64,000 nt of DNA from the NCBI GenBank assembly GCA_003247135.1, contig QKAW01000011.1:62001-126000 (forward strand), in the 5' to 3' direction. This document shows, one piece after another, positions 36,630 through 45,932 of the stretch. The notes below the pieces were generated by a model, which was given only the letters and a program-made list of their open reading frames with translations, did no database searches and had not been told where the DNA came from. The translations under genes were made by a program, and so were the position numbers. The DNA comes from Spirochaetales bacterium (GTDB taxonomy: Bacteria > Spirochaetota > Spirochaetia > DSM-2461). Each line of letters starts with the position of its first letter. Positions within the stretch are counted from its first letter, which is position 1.

Positions 36630-38728
36630 GTTTTAACTTCCTCTATAGAGACAAATCCCAATGATTCTACCTTTACTTTATCCGATATTTCATGAACTGA
36701 TAATACCGCTAGATCAGAAATATCTCTTTCTATACTTTTTTTTACTATTGGTCTTGCAGACTCAGAACATAAAAGAACTGGATAATATCCCATGTTACCA
36801 ACATTATGCATAACATTCATTAAACTATTAATCCATAACCTCTGTCTTTCTGGTGAAAGAGCTGCTATTCTTCCAGAAGTTGTCTCTAAAGCTGAATCTA
36901 TTATCTCTTGTTCAAATTTTGGCTCTATTGTAATAACATACAATGTATTGTCCTCAGAAACAAATTGCTGACAGATTTGTCTACCAAGAGATTGTCTAAC
37001 TTTTTCTATTAAAAAACCTGTATCTTTTGTTACTCCAGAAAAATCACTTAATGTTTCCAGAATGGAGACAATATTTCTTATTGAAACCTGCTCCTTTAGT
37101 AAACCTTGTAAAACTTTCTGTATATCCCCAACTGTGAATTCCTTGTTTACTTCATCAACAACGGCAGAGAAATCCTCTTTCAATGCATCAATTATTGATT
37201 TTACTTCCTGTCTTCCTAAAATTTCATGAGCGAAATTTCTTATAATTTCAGTAAGATGTGTAGCTATAATAGATGGAGAGTCTACAACGGTATAACCTTC
37301 ACGCTCTGCTAAATCCCTAACATCTTCATTTATCCAAATTGCAGGTAAACCGAAGGTCGGATCCGTAGTTTTTACTCCTGGAAGTTCTTCTCTTTCTCCT
37401 CCCGGATTTATTGCCAGATATTGCCCTAAATTAATAACACCTTTTCCAACTGCAACACCACGTATTTTAAAAGAGTACTCGGCTGGCTCCAACCTCATAT
37501 TATCTACAATTCTAATCCGTGGGACTACCAATCCTAGATCCAAAGCAGCTTCCCGTCTTATTTTAGTAATTCTATTTAGTAATTCTGCTCCATGTTCTTG
37601 ATCAACAAGTGGAATTAAACCATAACCTAATTCAAGAGCCAAAGGATCTAATGGAACTACAGGAGCCATCTCTTCCGGCTCTTTTTTTACAGATTTATCT
37701 TTTGCTGCTTCCTCAATTTTTGCTTTTTCCTCTTTTCTTTTTTCACTTCGTGATAAGACAAAAGCAAAATAACCACTTAAAATGGACAAAGGACCAAGAA
37801 GATACCAAGGGAAACCCTTTACAAAGCACAACATTAGTAAAAATACCGATGATACCCAATAAATATTTGAGGTACGTGTAAACTGATTCTTTACATCGCT
37901 ACTAAAAGTTCCATCAGAAATAGATCGGGTTACCATTAAACCTGTTGCAAATGAAACTAGCAATGTTGGAACTTGGGATACTAAACCATCGCCGATAGTC
38001 AGTCTTGTATAGATTTCTGCAGCGACTCCTGCGGCTTCTCCACGAATTGTAATACCAATTATTAATCCTGCAATAACATTTATAAACGTTATTGCAAGTC
38101 CTGCTTTAACAGAACCTGAGATGAATTTACTAGCTCCGTCCATAGCTCCGTAAAAATTAACCTCTTTTTGTAAATCTTCTTTCTTTTTACGGGCTTCATC
38201 CTCTGTTAGAGCTCCTGAATTAAATTCAGCCTCTATAGACATTTGTTTCCCAGGAAGAGCATCCAAACTAAACCGGGCTGCAACTTCTGCAACTCTTGTC
38301 GCCCCCTTAGTAATTACCATAAATTGCACAACAATTATAATAATAAAAATAACAACACCTACAACTAGACCCTCTGAACCACTTGTTCCGACAACAACTG
38401 TAGCAAAGGCTTTTACCATTTTACCTGAAAATTCTATTCCTTTTGTTAAAATAAGTCTTGTAGAAGCTATATTCAAAGCAAGTCCAAATATTGTAGAAGT
38501 TAAAAGCATGGTTGGAAAAAGTGAAAAATCAAGGGCATTTCTTGAATAAATTACTGAAAGAATAATAACTATTGAACCCGCAATATTAAGGATCATAAGA
38601 AAATCCAGAAATCCTGTTGGCATAGGAATAACAATGATTGCAATTAATCCAATAATTGCAAATGCAAGAGCAAAATCTCCACTATTACTTCCTAAAACTT
38701 TTTTAACATTTTCCTGTATACTAGCCAC
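36626..38728 (-). CDS. flhA: FlhA, flagellar type III export gate protein
   Basis: A 700-residue protein of normal length. Eight membrane helices occupy about the first 330 residues, with the FHIPEP-family cytoplasmic loop LPGKQMSIEAEFNSGALTE near 155-175. A Glu/Lys-rich linker follows, then the cytosolic substrate-docking domain (about 360-700). It forms the export nonamer with FlhB. Nine bases after flhB. Confidence 0.97.
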   Translation of the reverse strand: MASIQENVKKVLGSNSGDFALAFAIIGLIAIIVIPMPTGFLDFLMILNIAGSIVIILSVIYSRNALDFSLFPTMLLTSTIFGLALNIASTRLILTKGIEFSGKMVKAFATVVVGTSGSEGLVVGVVIFIIIIVVQFMVITKGATRVAEVAARFSLDALPGKQMSIEAEFNSGALTEDEARKKKEDLQKEVNFYGAMDGASKFISGSVKAGLAITFINVIAGLIIGITIRGEAAGVAAEIYTRLTIGDGLVSQVPTLLVSFATGLMVTRSISDGTFSSDVKNQFTRTSNIYWVSSVFLLMLCFVKGFPWYLLGPLSILSGYFAFVLSRSEKRKEEKAKIEEAAKDKSVKKEPEEMAPVVPLDPLALELGYGLIPLVDQEHGAELLNRITKIRREAALDLGLVVPRIRIVDNMRLEPAEYSFKIRGVAVGKGVINLGQYLAINPGGEREELPGVKTTDPTFGLPAIWINEDVRDLAEREGYTVVDSPSIIATHLTEIIRNFAHEILGRQEVKSIIDALKEDFSAVVDEVNKEFTVGDIQKVLQGLLKEQVSIRNIVSILETLSDFSGVTKDTGFLIEKVRQSLGRQICQQFVSEDNTLYVITIEPKFEQEIIDSALETTSGRIAALSPERQRLWINSLMNVMHNVGNMGYYPVLLCSESARPIVKKSIERDISDLAVLSVHEISDKVKVESLGFVSIEEVKT

Positions 38729-38737
38729 TCTGCTATT

Positions 38738-39886
38738 CTACTCCCTTATTGATCGATCAATTCTTTTAACTTCTGCCAATACTGTAGCAACAATACTCCA
38801 GTAATTTTCAGGAACAGTATCTCCAACTTCAGTATCTGCATACAACCCTCTTGCCAGAGGCTTATTCTCAATTACTGGAACACCATTCTCTTTAGCGACT
38901 CTTTTTATATTCTGAGCAATATTATCCTGCCCTTTTGCACTAACCCTTGGTGCTATCATTGTATCACTATCGTACTCTAATGCAACAGCAAAATGTGTCG
39001 GGTTTGTAACAACTACATCTGCTTTTGGAACATTCTGAATCATGGTACTATTTAATATCTCCTGCATTTTTTGTTTTAATCTTCCCTTAACTTGTGGATC
39101 CCCCTCCATCTGTTTGTACTCTTCCTTAACTTCCTGTTTACTCATTTTCAAGGAGTCAAGATGCTTCCTTCTTTGAAACATGTAATCCGGTATTGATATA
39201 GCAAGCATTATTACAGCCGCTTGTACCATCATTTTAAAAGCAGTACCAGCAATTAGTTTAAAGGATTCATTTACAGAATAATTCATTAAAACTACTAAAT
39301 TAGGTATTATTGATTTTACATTAAGATACGCTAAAAATCCAATGATTCCGATCTTAAAAATAGATTTTAATAAATTATATACAGCTTCCATTGAAAAAAG
39401 TGTTTTTGTTATGTATTTTCCAAAATTTGGAGCTATTTTCTCAAATTTAGGCTCTATAGTTTTGGTTGTAAAAAGAAAACCAACTTGTAATAAGTTAGCC
39501 ATAACAGCAGAAATAAATGCTACTGCTGCAACTGGACCTACTACAGGGCCATAAAAGCTAAAAAAAATAGGAACTATACGGCCCAACTCCATAATTTCAA
39601 ATTTATCAATATTTGAAAGGAAAAACTCCATCATACTTATCATTTTTCCCCAAAAAAAAGAAGCTAGTACTCCAATTGTTGATATAGGGAGTAAAACAAC
39701 CAGTGCAGCAACCAATTCTGAAGACTTAGCAACCTTTCCTTCTTCCCTGCTCTTTTTCTTTTTTTGTTCTGTTGCGTCCTCAGTTCTGCCTTCATCCTCT
39801 GCAGCAAACCATTGTAAATGTATATAGTTATAATCTAAATCTTTTGAAAAATCATAAACGTTTTCTATAGCAATTTTATCCACCAT
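38738..39886 (-). CDS. flhB: FlhB, flagellar export switch protein
   Basis: A 382-residue protein from ATG 39886; a TTG at 39895 would extend it by three residues into fliR. Four membrane helices (about 70-250) follow a charged N-terminus with 'EDEGRTEDATEQKKKKSREEG'. The autocleavage motif NPTH is present in VVTNPTHFAVALEYD near residue 295, so the specificity switch from hook to filament export should work. An extra about 30 residues precede the usual FlhB start motif, as in other spirochaetes. Overlaps the end of fliR. Confidence 0.95.
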   Translation of the reverse strand: MVDKIAIENVYDFSKDLDYNYIHLQWFAAEDEGRTEDATEQKKKKSREEGKVAKSSELVAALVVLLPISTIGVLASFFWGKMISMMEFFLSNIDKFEIMELGRIVPIFFSFYGPVVGPVAAVAFISAVMANLLQVGFLFTTKTIEPKFEKIAPNFGKYITKTLFSMEAVYNLLKSIFKIGIIGFLAYLNVKSIIPNLVVLMNYSVNESFKLIAGTAFKMMVQAAVIMLAISIPDYMFQRRKHLDSLKMSKQEVKEEYKQMEGDPQVKGRLKQKMQEILNSTMIQNVPKADVVVTNPTHFAVALEYDSDTMIAPRVSAKGQDNIAQNIKRVAKENGVPVIENKPLARGLYADTEVGDTVPENYWSIVATVLAEVKRIDRSIRE

Positions 39887-40664
39887 AGTTTGCAACCTTT
39901 GAAAATATTTGGGCTATTAGATAAAAATTATTATCAAGTACAATATTAAATTTTTCTATTAAAAATGGTAATGATAAGCTGATCATTATAAACCCTATTG
40001 TAATCTGGATGGGAAAACCAACCATCATAAGATTCATCTGAGGAGATGCCTTTGCAAGTAACCCCATAGTAACAGATAAAAGTATTAATGTTCCAAGCAT
40101 TGGAAAGGAAATTATTAATGCTTGGGAAAATAATGAAGAGAATGCAAACAATATTCTGTCTATTAAGAACTCCTGCTGATTAAATAGATCAACCGCTTTT
40201 ACAAACTCTATCGATCTGGCAACTCCAATCAAAAATATTTTCTGAAATGCTCCGGTAGTGATAAATACAAAAAGTGCCATAAAGTTAAACATCTGCCCTA
40301 TAACAGGTATCTCAACCTGGGACATAGGATCAAAAACCTGGGAAGCTCCAAACCCCATTTGAACTGCAAACATCTGCCCTGCCAGCTGAAATACAGTAAA
40401 AATAAGTGTAATTAAAAAACCGGTAATTATCCCCAGAGAGACTTCTCCTAGAACAAGAAATATATAACTTACAGCATTATCAGGTACAATATAGTTTGAT
40501 GCAAAAGGAAATATTACAATTGTTACCAATAATCCCAGAGAATTTCGGACAACTGCCGGTATAGAATTGTCCGACAAAATTGGAGACGTCATAAACAAGG
40601 CTATAATTCTTGCAAAAATGAGAAAATATATATCTGAATTATTTGCTATACTCTCTAAAAACAT
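39876..40664 (-). CDS. fliR: FliR, flagellar export gate subunit
   Basis: A 262-residue, six-helix membrane protein with the FliR segments 'GEVSLGIITGFLITLIFTVFQ' and 'QMGFGASQVFDPMSQVEIPV'. Its ATG overlaps the fliQ stop by one base (TAATG). Part of the FliP5-FliQ4-FliR1 core of the export channel. Confidence 0.96.
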   Translation of the reverse strand: MFLESIANNSDIYFLIFARIIALFMTSPILSDNSIPAVVRNSLGLLVTIVIFPFASNYIVPDNAVSYIFLVLGEVSLGIITGFLITLIFTVFQLAGQMFAVQMGFGASQVFDPMSQVEIPVIGQMFNFMALFVFITTGAFQKIFLIGVARSIEFVKAVDLFNQQEFLIDRILFAFSSLFSQALIISFPMLGTLILLSVTMGLLAKASPQMNLMMVGFPIQITIGFIMISLSLPFLIEKFNIVLDNNFYLIAQIFSKVANYGG

Positions 40665-40930
40665 TATTTAACTTGGGAAACTAACCCAAAAATCCATGTA
40701 GCTCTATCTACTAATGTATCACTCATCCAGGGGCCAAATATAATTAATGCTGCGAATATTGCAATAATCTTAGGAACAAAAGTTAAAGTCTGATCCTGAA
40801 TTGATGTCGTAGCCTGAAATATTGAAACGACTAATCCAACAATCATACTAATTAATAATACCGGGGATGAAACCAATATTATTGTAATTATTGCCTGCTT
40901 CATAACTTCAGAAAAAATTGCTATATCCAT
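40664..40930 (-). CDS. fliQ: FliQ, flagellar export gate subunit
   Basis: An 88-residue protein with two membrane helices and the family core 'SSPVLLISMIVGLVVSIFQATT' shortened by one turn at each end (positions about 20-42), followed by QDQTLTFVPKI. Typical length. Ten bases after fliP. Confidence 0.96.
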   Translation of the reverse strand: MDIAIFSEVMKQAIITIILVSSPVLLISMIVGLVVSIFQATTSIQDQTLTFVPKIIAIFAALIIFGPWMSDTLVDRATWIFGLVSQVK

Positions 40931-40939
40931 AAATCACCT

Positions 40940-41743
40940 CTACAAAATACTTCTTACCAGAGATTTGACAATTAAACCCCAACCATCGACTGCAATAAAA
41001 AGAATCAATTTAAAGGGCATAGAGATCATAACCGGTGGTAACATTATCATTCCCATTGACATTAAAGTAGATGCAACAATCATATCAATTATTATAAATG
41101 GTATATAAATTAGTATTCCCATTTGAAATGCAATTGTTATCTCGTTTAATACAAAAGCTGGTATTAAAATATGTGTTGGGACATCTTCCAAACTATTAGG
41201 AGCAGGGAGCTCTCTGAGACTCATAAAAAGTGAAATATTTTCATGTTTTCCATTCATCTGTTTATACATAAAAAGCCTAATAGGACTTTCTACTTCATCT
41301 AACATTTCAGATGTATTTATCTGTCCATCAGAGAATGGTTTAAACCCATTATCATACATATCAGTAAAAACTGGCCACATGACAAATGCTGTTATGAATA
41401 GTGATATTCCCAAAATTACAGAATTTGGAGGAACTTGCTGTAATGAGAGTGCTCTTTTGACAAAATCCAGAACAATAGAAATTCGTAAAAAACTTGTTAA
41501 TAGCACCAGTAAAGATGGGGAAAGTGTTAATATTGTTAAAAAAAGAAGTAATTGAATTGAAATAGCAACTTCTCTGTTATCTTCCGGAGATCTAATTGCT
41601 AAATCTACAAAAGGGATAGAAGACAAGGTTGTGTTCCCTTCCTCAAAAATTTGGGAATTAGAAGGATTATTTCCGTTTGAAACTTGAGCGCTAACACTTA
41701 CTACCATTGAAATAAATGCTAGTAATAAAATTATTTTTTTCAT
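40940..41743 (-). CDS. fliP: FliP, flagellar export gate subunit
   Basis: A 267-residue protein with a cleavable signal peptide (residues 1-20, ending SAQ) as in other FliP proteins. The family blocks 'SFLRISIVLDFVKRAL', 'QQVPPNSVILGISLFITAFV' and the C-terminal 'MLPPVMISMPFKLILFIAVDGWG' are present. Nineteen bases after fliO. Confidence 0.97.
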   Translation of the reverse strand: MKKIILLLAFISMVVSVSAQVSNGNNPSNSQIFEEGNTTLSSIPFVDLAIRSPEDNREVAISIQLLLFLTILTLSPSLLVLLTSFLRISIVLDFVKRALSLQQVPPNSVILGISLFITAFVMWPVFTDMYDNGFKPFSDGQINTSEMLDEVESPIRLFMYKQMNGKHENISLFMSLRELPAPNSLEDVPTHILIPAFVLNEITIAFQMGILIYIPFIIIDMIVASTLMSMGMIMLPPVMISMPFKLILFIAVDGWGLIVKSLVRSIL

Positions 41744-41762
41744 CCCCCCCCCATTAGGTGAA

Positions 41763-42341
41763 CTAAAATTTTTCTAATCTATCTTTATTTGTTTTTAATG
41801 ATGTAGTTGCCTGGTCTCCATCATTAGAAAGTCTATTTTCCTTTAATTTTTCTGAAAAATATTGAAAAAATGTTTTATGCTTCACATCTTCTGCAGAAAG
41901 ATTTAATGCTATCATATCTTTTGTCTCCTGCTCGGTAATTTCAGCAATGGAATTTATACTATGGTCAGTAGCCCCTACAAGAAATATTTGCTTGCCTACT
42001 TCAATCAAGTGTAAAGCAGTAGTACCTTTTAGGGTTTTTGTTGATAAAATATGGATTAAATCATTATCCACACCAAACCTTGTTCCACCAACTCTTTTTA
42101 TTACTTTAAGTACTCCATAAAGAGCTCCTATTACCAGAATTAATACAAATATTACCACCAGATAGTCTTGTAATCCAATTCCTCCATCAACACTTATAGG
42201 ATTAGGATTATTATCTCCTGTAGAGTTTATAGCTAAATTATTTTCAGTTGTTGTACCTTGGTCAGTCTGAGTTGCTGATTCCTGAGCAGATAAACAGAAT
42301 GAAAGAATAATAAAAAAAAGCAATAGCTTATTTCTCTGCAG
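41763..42341 (-). CDS. fliO: FliO (FliZ), flagellar export assembly protein
   Basis: A short FliO-type protein: signal peptide-like N-terminus ([19 protein letters not shown]), a periplasmic linker rich in Thr/Asn, one membrane helix (about 65-85, '[19 protein letters not shown]'), and a cytoplasmic domain with '[31 protein letters not shown]'-type strands. It helps FliP form its ring. There is no ATG in front of the signal sequence. AAGGAG lies six bases before a CTG at 42339-42341, which I choose as start; a TTG at 42360-42362 has no such site. It overlaps the intact-frame end of fliY by 14 bases. Confidence 0.85.
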   Translation of the reverse strand: MQRNKLLLFFIILSFCLSAQESATQTDQGTTTENNLAINSTGDNNPNPISVDGGIGLQDYLVVIFVLILVIGALYGVLKVIKRVGGTRFGVDNDLIHILSTKTLKGTTALHLIEVGKQIFLVGATDHSINSIAEITEQETKDMIALNLSAEDVKHKTFFQYFSEKLKENRLSNDGDQATTSLKTNKDRLEKF

Positions 42342-43520
42342 ATTTTGCTCCTTTTGAAACAATTTCAGTTACCCTTACTCCAAAATTTTCATCAATAACA
42401 ACTACCTCACCTCTTGCTATAAGGTTTTTGTTTACTAAAATATCAACAGGCTCACCTGCCAATTTATCCAGCTCAATAATTGTTCCTTCCCAATTCCAAG
42501 AATATCTTTAATCTGCCACTTAGTCCTACCGAGTTCTACAGTTAATTCCATAGAAACATCCATTAATAAACCGATATTCCTACTGTCTACACCGCTTAAA
42601 TCCACATGATTTAAATTTGGATACTGTACACCCTGTACATTTTGCTGCTGATACATTGGCATTCCCATCATAGGTTGCTGCATCTGATTATACATATTTC
42701 CACCCATCATAGGTTGCTGCATTTGATTATACATATTTCCACCCATCATAGGTTGCTGCATCTGATTATTCATCATAGGTTGTTGATATTGCTGATTCAT
42801 GCCGTTATATGATTGCTGATTACTCTGCTGAGGTGGGTTATTATACATATTTTGCTGAGATTGATTATTTGCTGGAGCAGAAGGTTGCACAGAACTCATT
42901 GCGGAAACAATTGATGAATCAAAATACTCATTTAAAGTAACTGTTCCTTCCCCATCAATATTTAGTATTAGCTCAACTGCAACAAAATCTCCATCAGGAA
43001 AACGAACCATGTTTTTGGGTATACCCTGAGCTTCCGGCGATGAAGGTGATATATTTTTTCTAATTTCACGCTCAACAGATGTTAAAAAAGTTCCTGTTAT
43101 TTGAGATATAGCTTCACCAATTGAAGCTAAGGCCATAGCATCAAGCTCTATACCATCCTGTCCAGACATTAAACCTGCTATTTTAATTGCATCTTTTTTA
43201 CTAGCTAAAAAGAGATGGTCACCAGGTGCCTCTCCTGTATAATCAAGTTTTATTTCTACTATTTCATCATTCATTGATAATAGAACATTCTTTCTATCTG
43301 TAACAGAAGAATTACCCAGTCTAATTGTTGTTGTTCTACCAAGCATTCCGGAAAGTGTTTTTCCCATTCCATCTTTTGCATGATCTATTAGAGATAAAAC
43401 TCTATCTTTATCAGAGTTTGTTATTGATGGAGCCATAGGTATTTCTTCAGTAGTATCACTACCTCCTTGAAATAATAATGCATCTATTTCATCCTGTGAA
43501 AGTGATCCGTCACTCATCAT
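42328..43520 (-). pseudogene. fliY: FliY/FliN flagellar switch protein, frameshifted in the FliN domain
   Basis: The frame from 43520 encodes a switch-binding motif (LSQDEIDALL), a CheC/FliM-like domain (about 30-205), a Gln/Met/Asn-rich linker with 13-residue repeats (about 215-295), and the start of the C-terminal SpoA/FliN domain (from about 305). At 'DILGIG' the frame breaks: it continues for 16 unrelated residues and stops at 42435. The next frame restores the expected family sequence ([20 protein letters not shown], then [19 protein letters not shown]) up to a TAA at 42328. One extra G in the GGG run (CCC at 42489-42491 on the plus strand) would give 'GIGEGTIIEL' and a 397-residue protein. 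Either a sequencing or assembly indel, or a real and recent mutation. In spirochaetes FliY/FliN forms the C-ring with FliM and is needed for rotation. Confidence 0.9.
42664..42784. repeat. 39-bp in-frame tandem repeat in fliY linker
   Basis: Two nearly identical 39-bp units (42664-42702 and 42703-42741, one base different) and a partial third encode MYNQMQQPMMGGN-type repeats in the linker of FliY. Such repeats can change copy number by slippage without shifting the frame. Confidence 0.85.
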
Positions 43521-44545
43521 TCCTCCATATCCTCCCCTGATAATTCTTCAAACTCTTCCGGTGTTATCTCTTCCAGTTTCTCTGTTACTTGTACAGCGAC
43601 AGAATTTCCTACCATTCCGGGCCTACACTTGAATTTTGCTTTATTCCCAATCTTTAAAATCATTGGATCTCCAATTTTTACATTTGGTAATCTAATTGTA
43701 TCTCCAGGTTGTATTGAAATAACTTCTTTTACCGGAAGTTCCATACTACCTATTTCGGCAGAAAGTAGAACATCTATAACTGAAAGTGACTCTTTTAATA
43801 TATTTAAATTTTCTGTGGTAGATCCACGTCTAATTGTTGAATACATAAATTGTGCTGAAAGTTTTGAAATTATTGGTTCCAGGGTTAAATATGGGATACA
43901 AAAATTCATCATTCCTTCAACATCTTCTATTCTTGTTTCCAAAGTAACCAGAATAACCATTTCCGTAGGCGGAACGATCTGAGCAAATTGAGGATTTGTC
44001 TCAATGTTCCCAAGTCTTGGTCGTAAATCGATTACTTGAGACCATGCCTCTCGTAAGTTCCCTAAAATTCGAACAATAATACTCTCAATAACAGACTGCT
44101 CAATATCACTTAATTCTCGATTTACCTTGGAATTCTCACCTGGACCACCAAACAATCTGTCAATCATGGAAAATGTAATAGCTGGATCAATTTCAAGAAT
44201 AGCAGATCCTTTTAAAGGATCCATATTAATTAATGCTAATGCAGTAGTAGATGGTATAGACCTGATAAATTCCTCATATGTTAACTGGTCTACAGAAGCA
44301 ACATGAACATTTACCAAGGATCTAAGCATAGCTGACAAGGAAGTTGTTGTATGACGAGCAAACGCATCATGCATTACAGAAACAGTTCTTATCTGATCTT
44401 TTGAGAATTTATCCGGACGTTTAAAATCATAAATTTTTATGTTTTTTCTGTCCGTTATCTGTTTTGTGTCTTCACCTTCAACATCCCCTGCTGAAATAAC
44501 CGTTAAAAGTTGATCAATTTCATCCTGGGAAAGAACTTCTGTCAT
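43517..44545 (-). CDS. fliM: FliM, flagellar motor switch protein
   Basis: A 342-residue FliM. The CheY-P-binding N-terminal motif LSQDEIDQLL is at residues 4-14, the middle CheC-like domain spans about 45-235 ('ALALINMDPLKGSAILEIDP', 'LFGGPGENSKVNRELSDIEQ'), and the SpoA domain is at about 250-325. Full length and normal, so the C-ring scaffold itself is intact. Its stop overlaps the fliY start by four bases. Confidence 0.97.
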   Translation of the reverse strand: MTEVLSQDEIDQLLTVISAGDVEGEDTKQITDRKNIKIYDFKRPDKFSKDQIRTVSVMHDAFARHTTTSLSAMLRSLVNVHVASVDQLTYEEFIRSIPSTTALALINMDPLKGSAILEIDPAITFSMIDRLFGGPGENSKVNRELSDIEQSVIESIIVRILGNLREAWSQVIDLRPRLGNIETNPQFAQIVPPTEMVILVTLETRIEDVEGMMNFCIPYLTLEPIISKLSAQFMYSTIRRGSTTENLNILKESLSVIDVLLSAEIGSMELPVKEVISIQPGDTIRLPNVKIGDPMILKIGNKAKFKCRPGMVGNSVAVQVTEKLEEITPEEFEELSGEDMEE

Positions 44546-44557
44546 CTACTAGCCACC

Positions 44558-45121
44558 TTAGTAAGCAAATATATCTTTTTTTGTAAATACAACCATCTCT
44601 ATTGGACCACTAGTCAATATACGGTTAATCTTCTCTTTAAGCTGAAGTTTTAAAAATTCTTCATTTTCATATGATAGCTCATCAGCTCTTTTACTATTAA
44701 AATAACTTCTGATTAAATCTACAATTGCAGGTAATCTTTGAGTAATTTCTGCATCAAGGGCAACAGCTCTATCTTCCGGATAACCCAATGCCAGCTCTAT
44801 AATAAAAGATTGAGGAACCTTGTCTGAAGTTCTACCTCTTATTTGCGGCATATTTTCTTCATAAAATTTCATAATTGGTGGTTTCGTGTTATATTCTTCT
44901 GAAACTTGAGCAAAACTCTGGGATTGATTTCCTCTGTCAATTATCTTTATCGTTATTACAACAACTGTAACAATAAATATAGTTCCACAGACAATTCCTG
45001 CAATCCAGGTTAATATCTTTACTAACCCGCTTTTTGATTTACCACCAGCGGAGGGGGAACCACCACCCTCAAATCCGTCTTCACCCTCTATAGCATTTGA
45101 TAATTCTTCTTCATCAGACAT
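44558..45121 (-). CDS. fliL: FliL, stator-associated flagellar protein
   Basis: A 187-residue protein with an acidic/Gly-rich N-terminus, one membrane helix (about 34-57) and a periplasmic domain resembling stomatin-like FliL folds ('FIIELALGYPEDRAVALDAEI'), ending in 'ILTSGPIEMVVFTKKDIFAY'. Supports stator function and flagellar orientation in spirochaetes. Twelve bases before fliM; a 77-base gap separates it from motB, the longest in this part of the operon. Confidence 0.93.
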   Translation of the reverse strand: MSDEEELSNAIEGEDGFEGGGSPSAGGKSKSGLVKILTWIAGIVCGTIFIVTVVVITIKIIDRGNQSQSFAQVSEEYNTKPPIMKFYEENMPQIRGRTSDKVPQSFIIELALGYPEDRAVALDAEITQRLPAIVDLIRSYFNSKRADELSYENEEFLKLQLKEKINRILTSGPIEMVVFTKKDIFAY

Positions 45122-45198
45122 AATTCACACCTATCTTATATAATCAATAACAATATCAGAAATAACCACATATTGCAAATAGATTAGCTAATCTACTA

Positions 45199-45930
45199 TT
45201 ATAAATGCCCATCAGCTAATACTATAATTTCCACTCTTCTATTATACGCATCACCTTCTGGAGTTCCACTTGTATCTACCGGTACAGTATCTGCAAATGA
45301 TGCGGTACTAAACTGATTTTCAGTTGCACCAAATTCTACCATATATTTTAGTACGTTATTACTTCTGGCACTTCCCAATTCCCAATTACTAGGCCATCGT
45401 CCATTTGGGTCTACAGCTCCTGAATCAGTATGACCTTCAATTCTGAATTTTCTATCACTTAATAAGGAACTACTTAATAAATCAGCTGCTTTTTTAAGTG
45501 TTTCACGAGATCTTTCAATATCGACTTCAGCACTGGCTGGTCTAAAAAAAGAGTCACCGGCAAGAGAAATAACAAGTCCTCTTTCATCTTCTTTAATCAT
45601 AACTTTATTTGATTTAATTTCCGGAGCAAAAAGACTAACTGCACTTTTTCTAGCCTTATCAAGTCCTCTACCCTTTGCTTTTGATGGAAGTGTCATTACT
45701 GAGTGACCTAATTCTGCCAAATTCCCAACTTCCAGTGTATTTCCACCTTCTAGTGGTCCTAATCCTGTAAATGATGCCAATATCAGCTCTAACCTTGCTC
45801 CATCAATTGCTTCAGGATTCATAAGAATAACGAAGAAGCACATAAGAAGTGTTACCATGTCTCCATAGGTTGCAAGCCAAGCCGGAGCACCATCTTCACA
45901 TTTTGGACATTTTTTTTCCTGATCAGCCAT
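45199..45930 (-). CDS. motB: MotB, flagellar stator protein
   Basis: A 243-residue protein. The proton-path Asp24 lies in the single membrane helix ('ATYGDMVTLLMCFFVILM'), followed by a plug region and an OmpA-type peptidoglycan-binding domain (about 115-240, 'FRIEGHTDSGAVDPNGRWPS', 'NWELGSARSNNVLKYM'). A CPKC-type cysteine pair precedes the helix, a feature of spirochaete MotB. Anchors the stator to the cell wall. Two bases after motA. Confidence 0.96.
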   Translation of the reverse strand: MADQEKKCPKCEDGAPAWLATYGDMVTLLMCFFVILMNPEAIDGARLELILASFTGLGPLEGGNTLEVGNLAELGHSVMTLPSKAKGRGLDKARKSAVSLFAPEIKSNKVMIKEDERGLVISLAGDSFFRPASAEVDIERSRETLKKAADLLSSSLLSDRKFRIEGHTDSGAVDPNGRWPSNWELGSARSNNVLKYMVEFGATENQFSTASFADTVPVDTSGTPEGDAYNRRVEIIVLADGHL

Positions 45931-45932
45931 TT

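Noticed and set aside
42435-42490. Natural short FliY ending at 42435
   Set aside because: The 16 residues after the break are unrelated to the family while the next frame encodes the expected FliN sequence.
42489-42491. Programmed ribosomal frameshift in fliY
   Set aside because: The site lacks a canonical slippery heptamer, and I see no stimulatory hairpin or internal Shine-Dalgarno; a one-base indel explains it better.
42664-42784. CRISPR array
   Set aside because: The repeats are directly adjacent, in frame inside fliY, without unique spacers.
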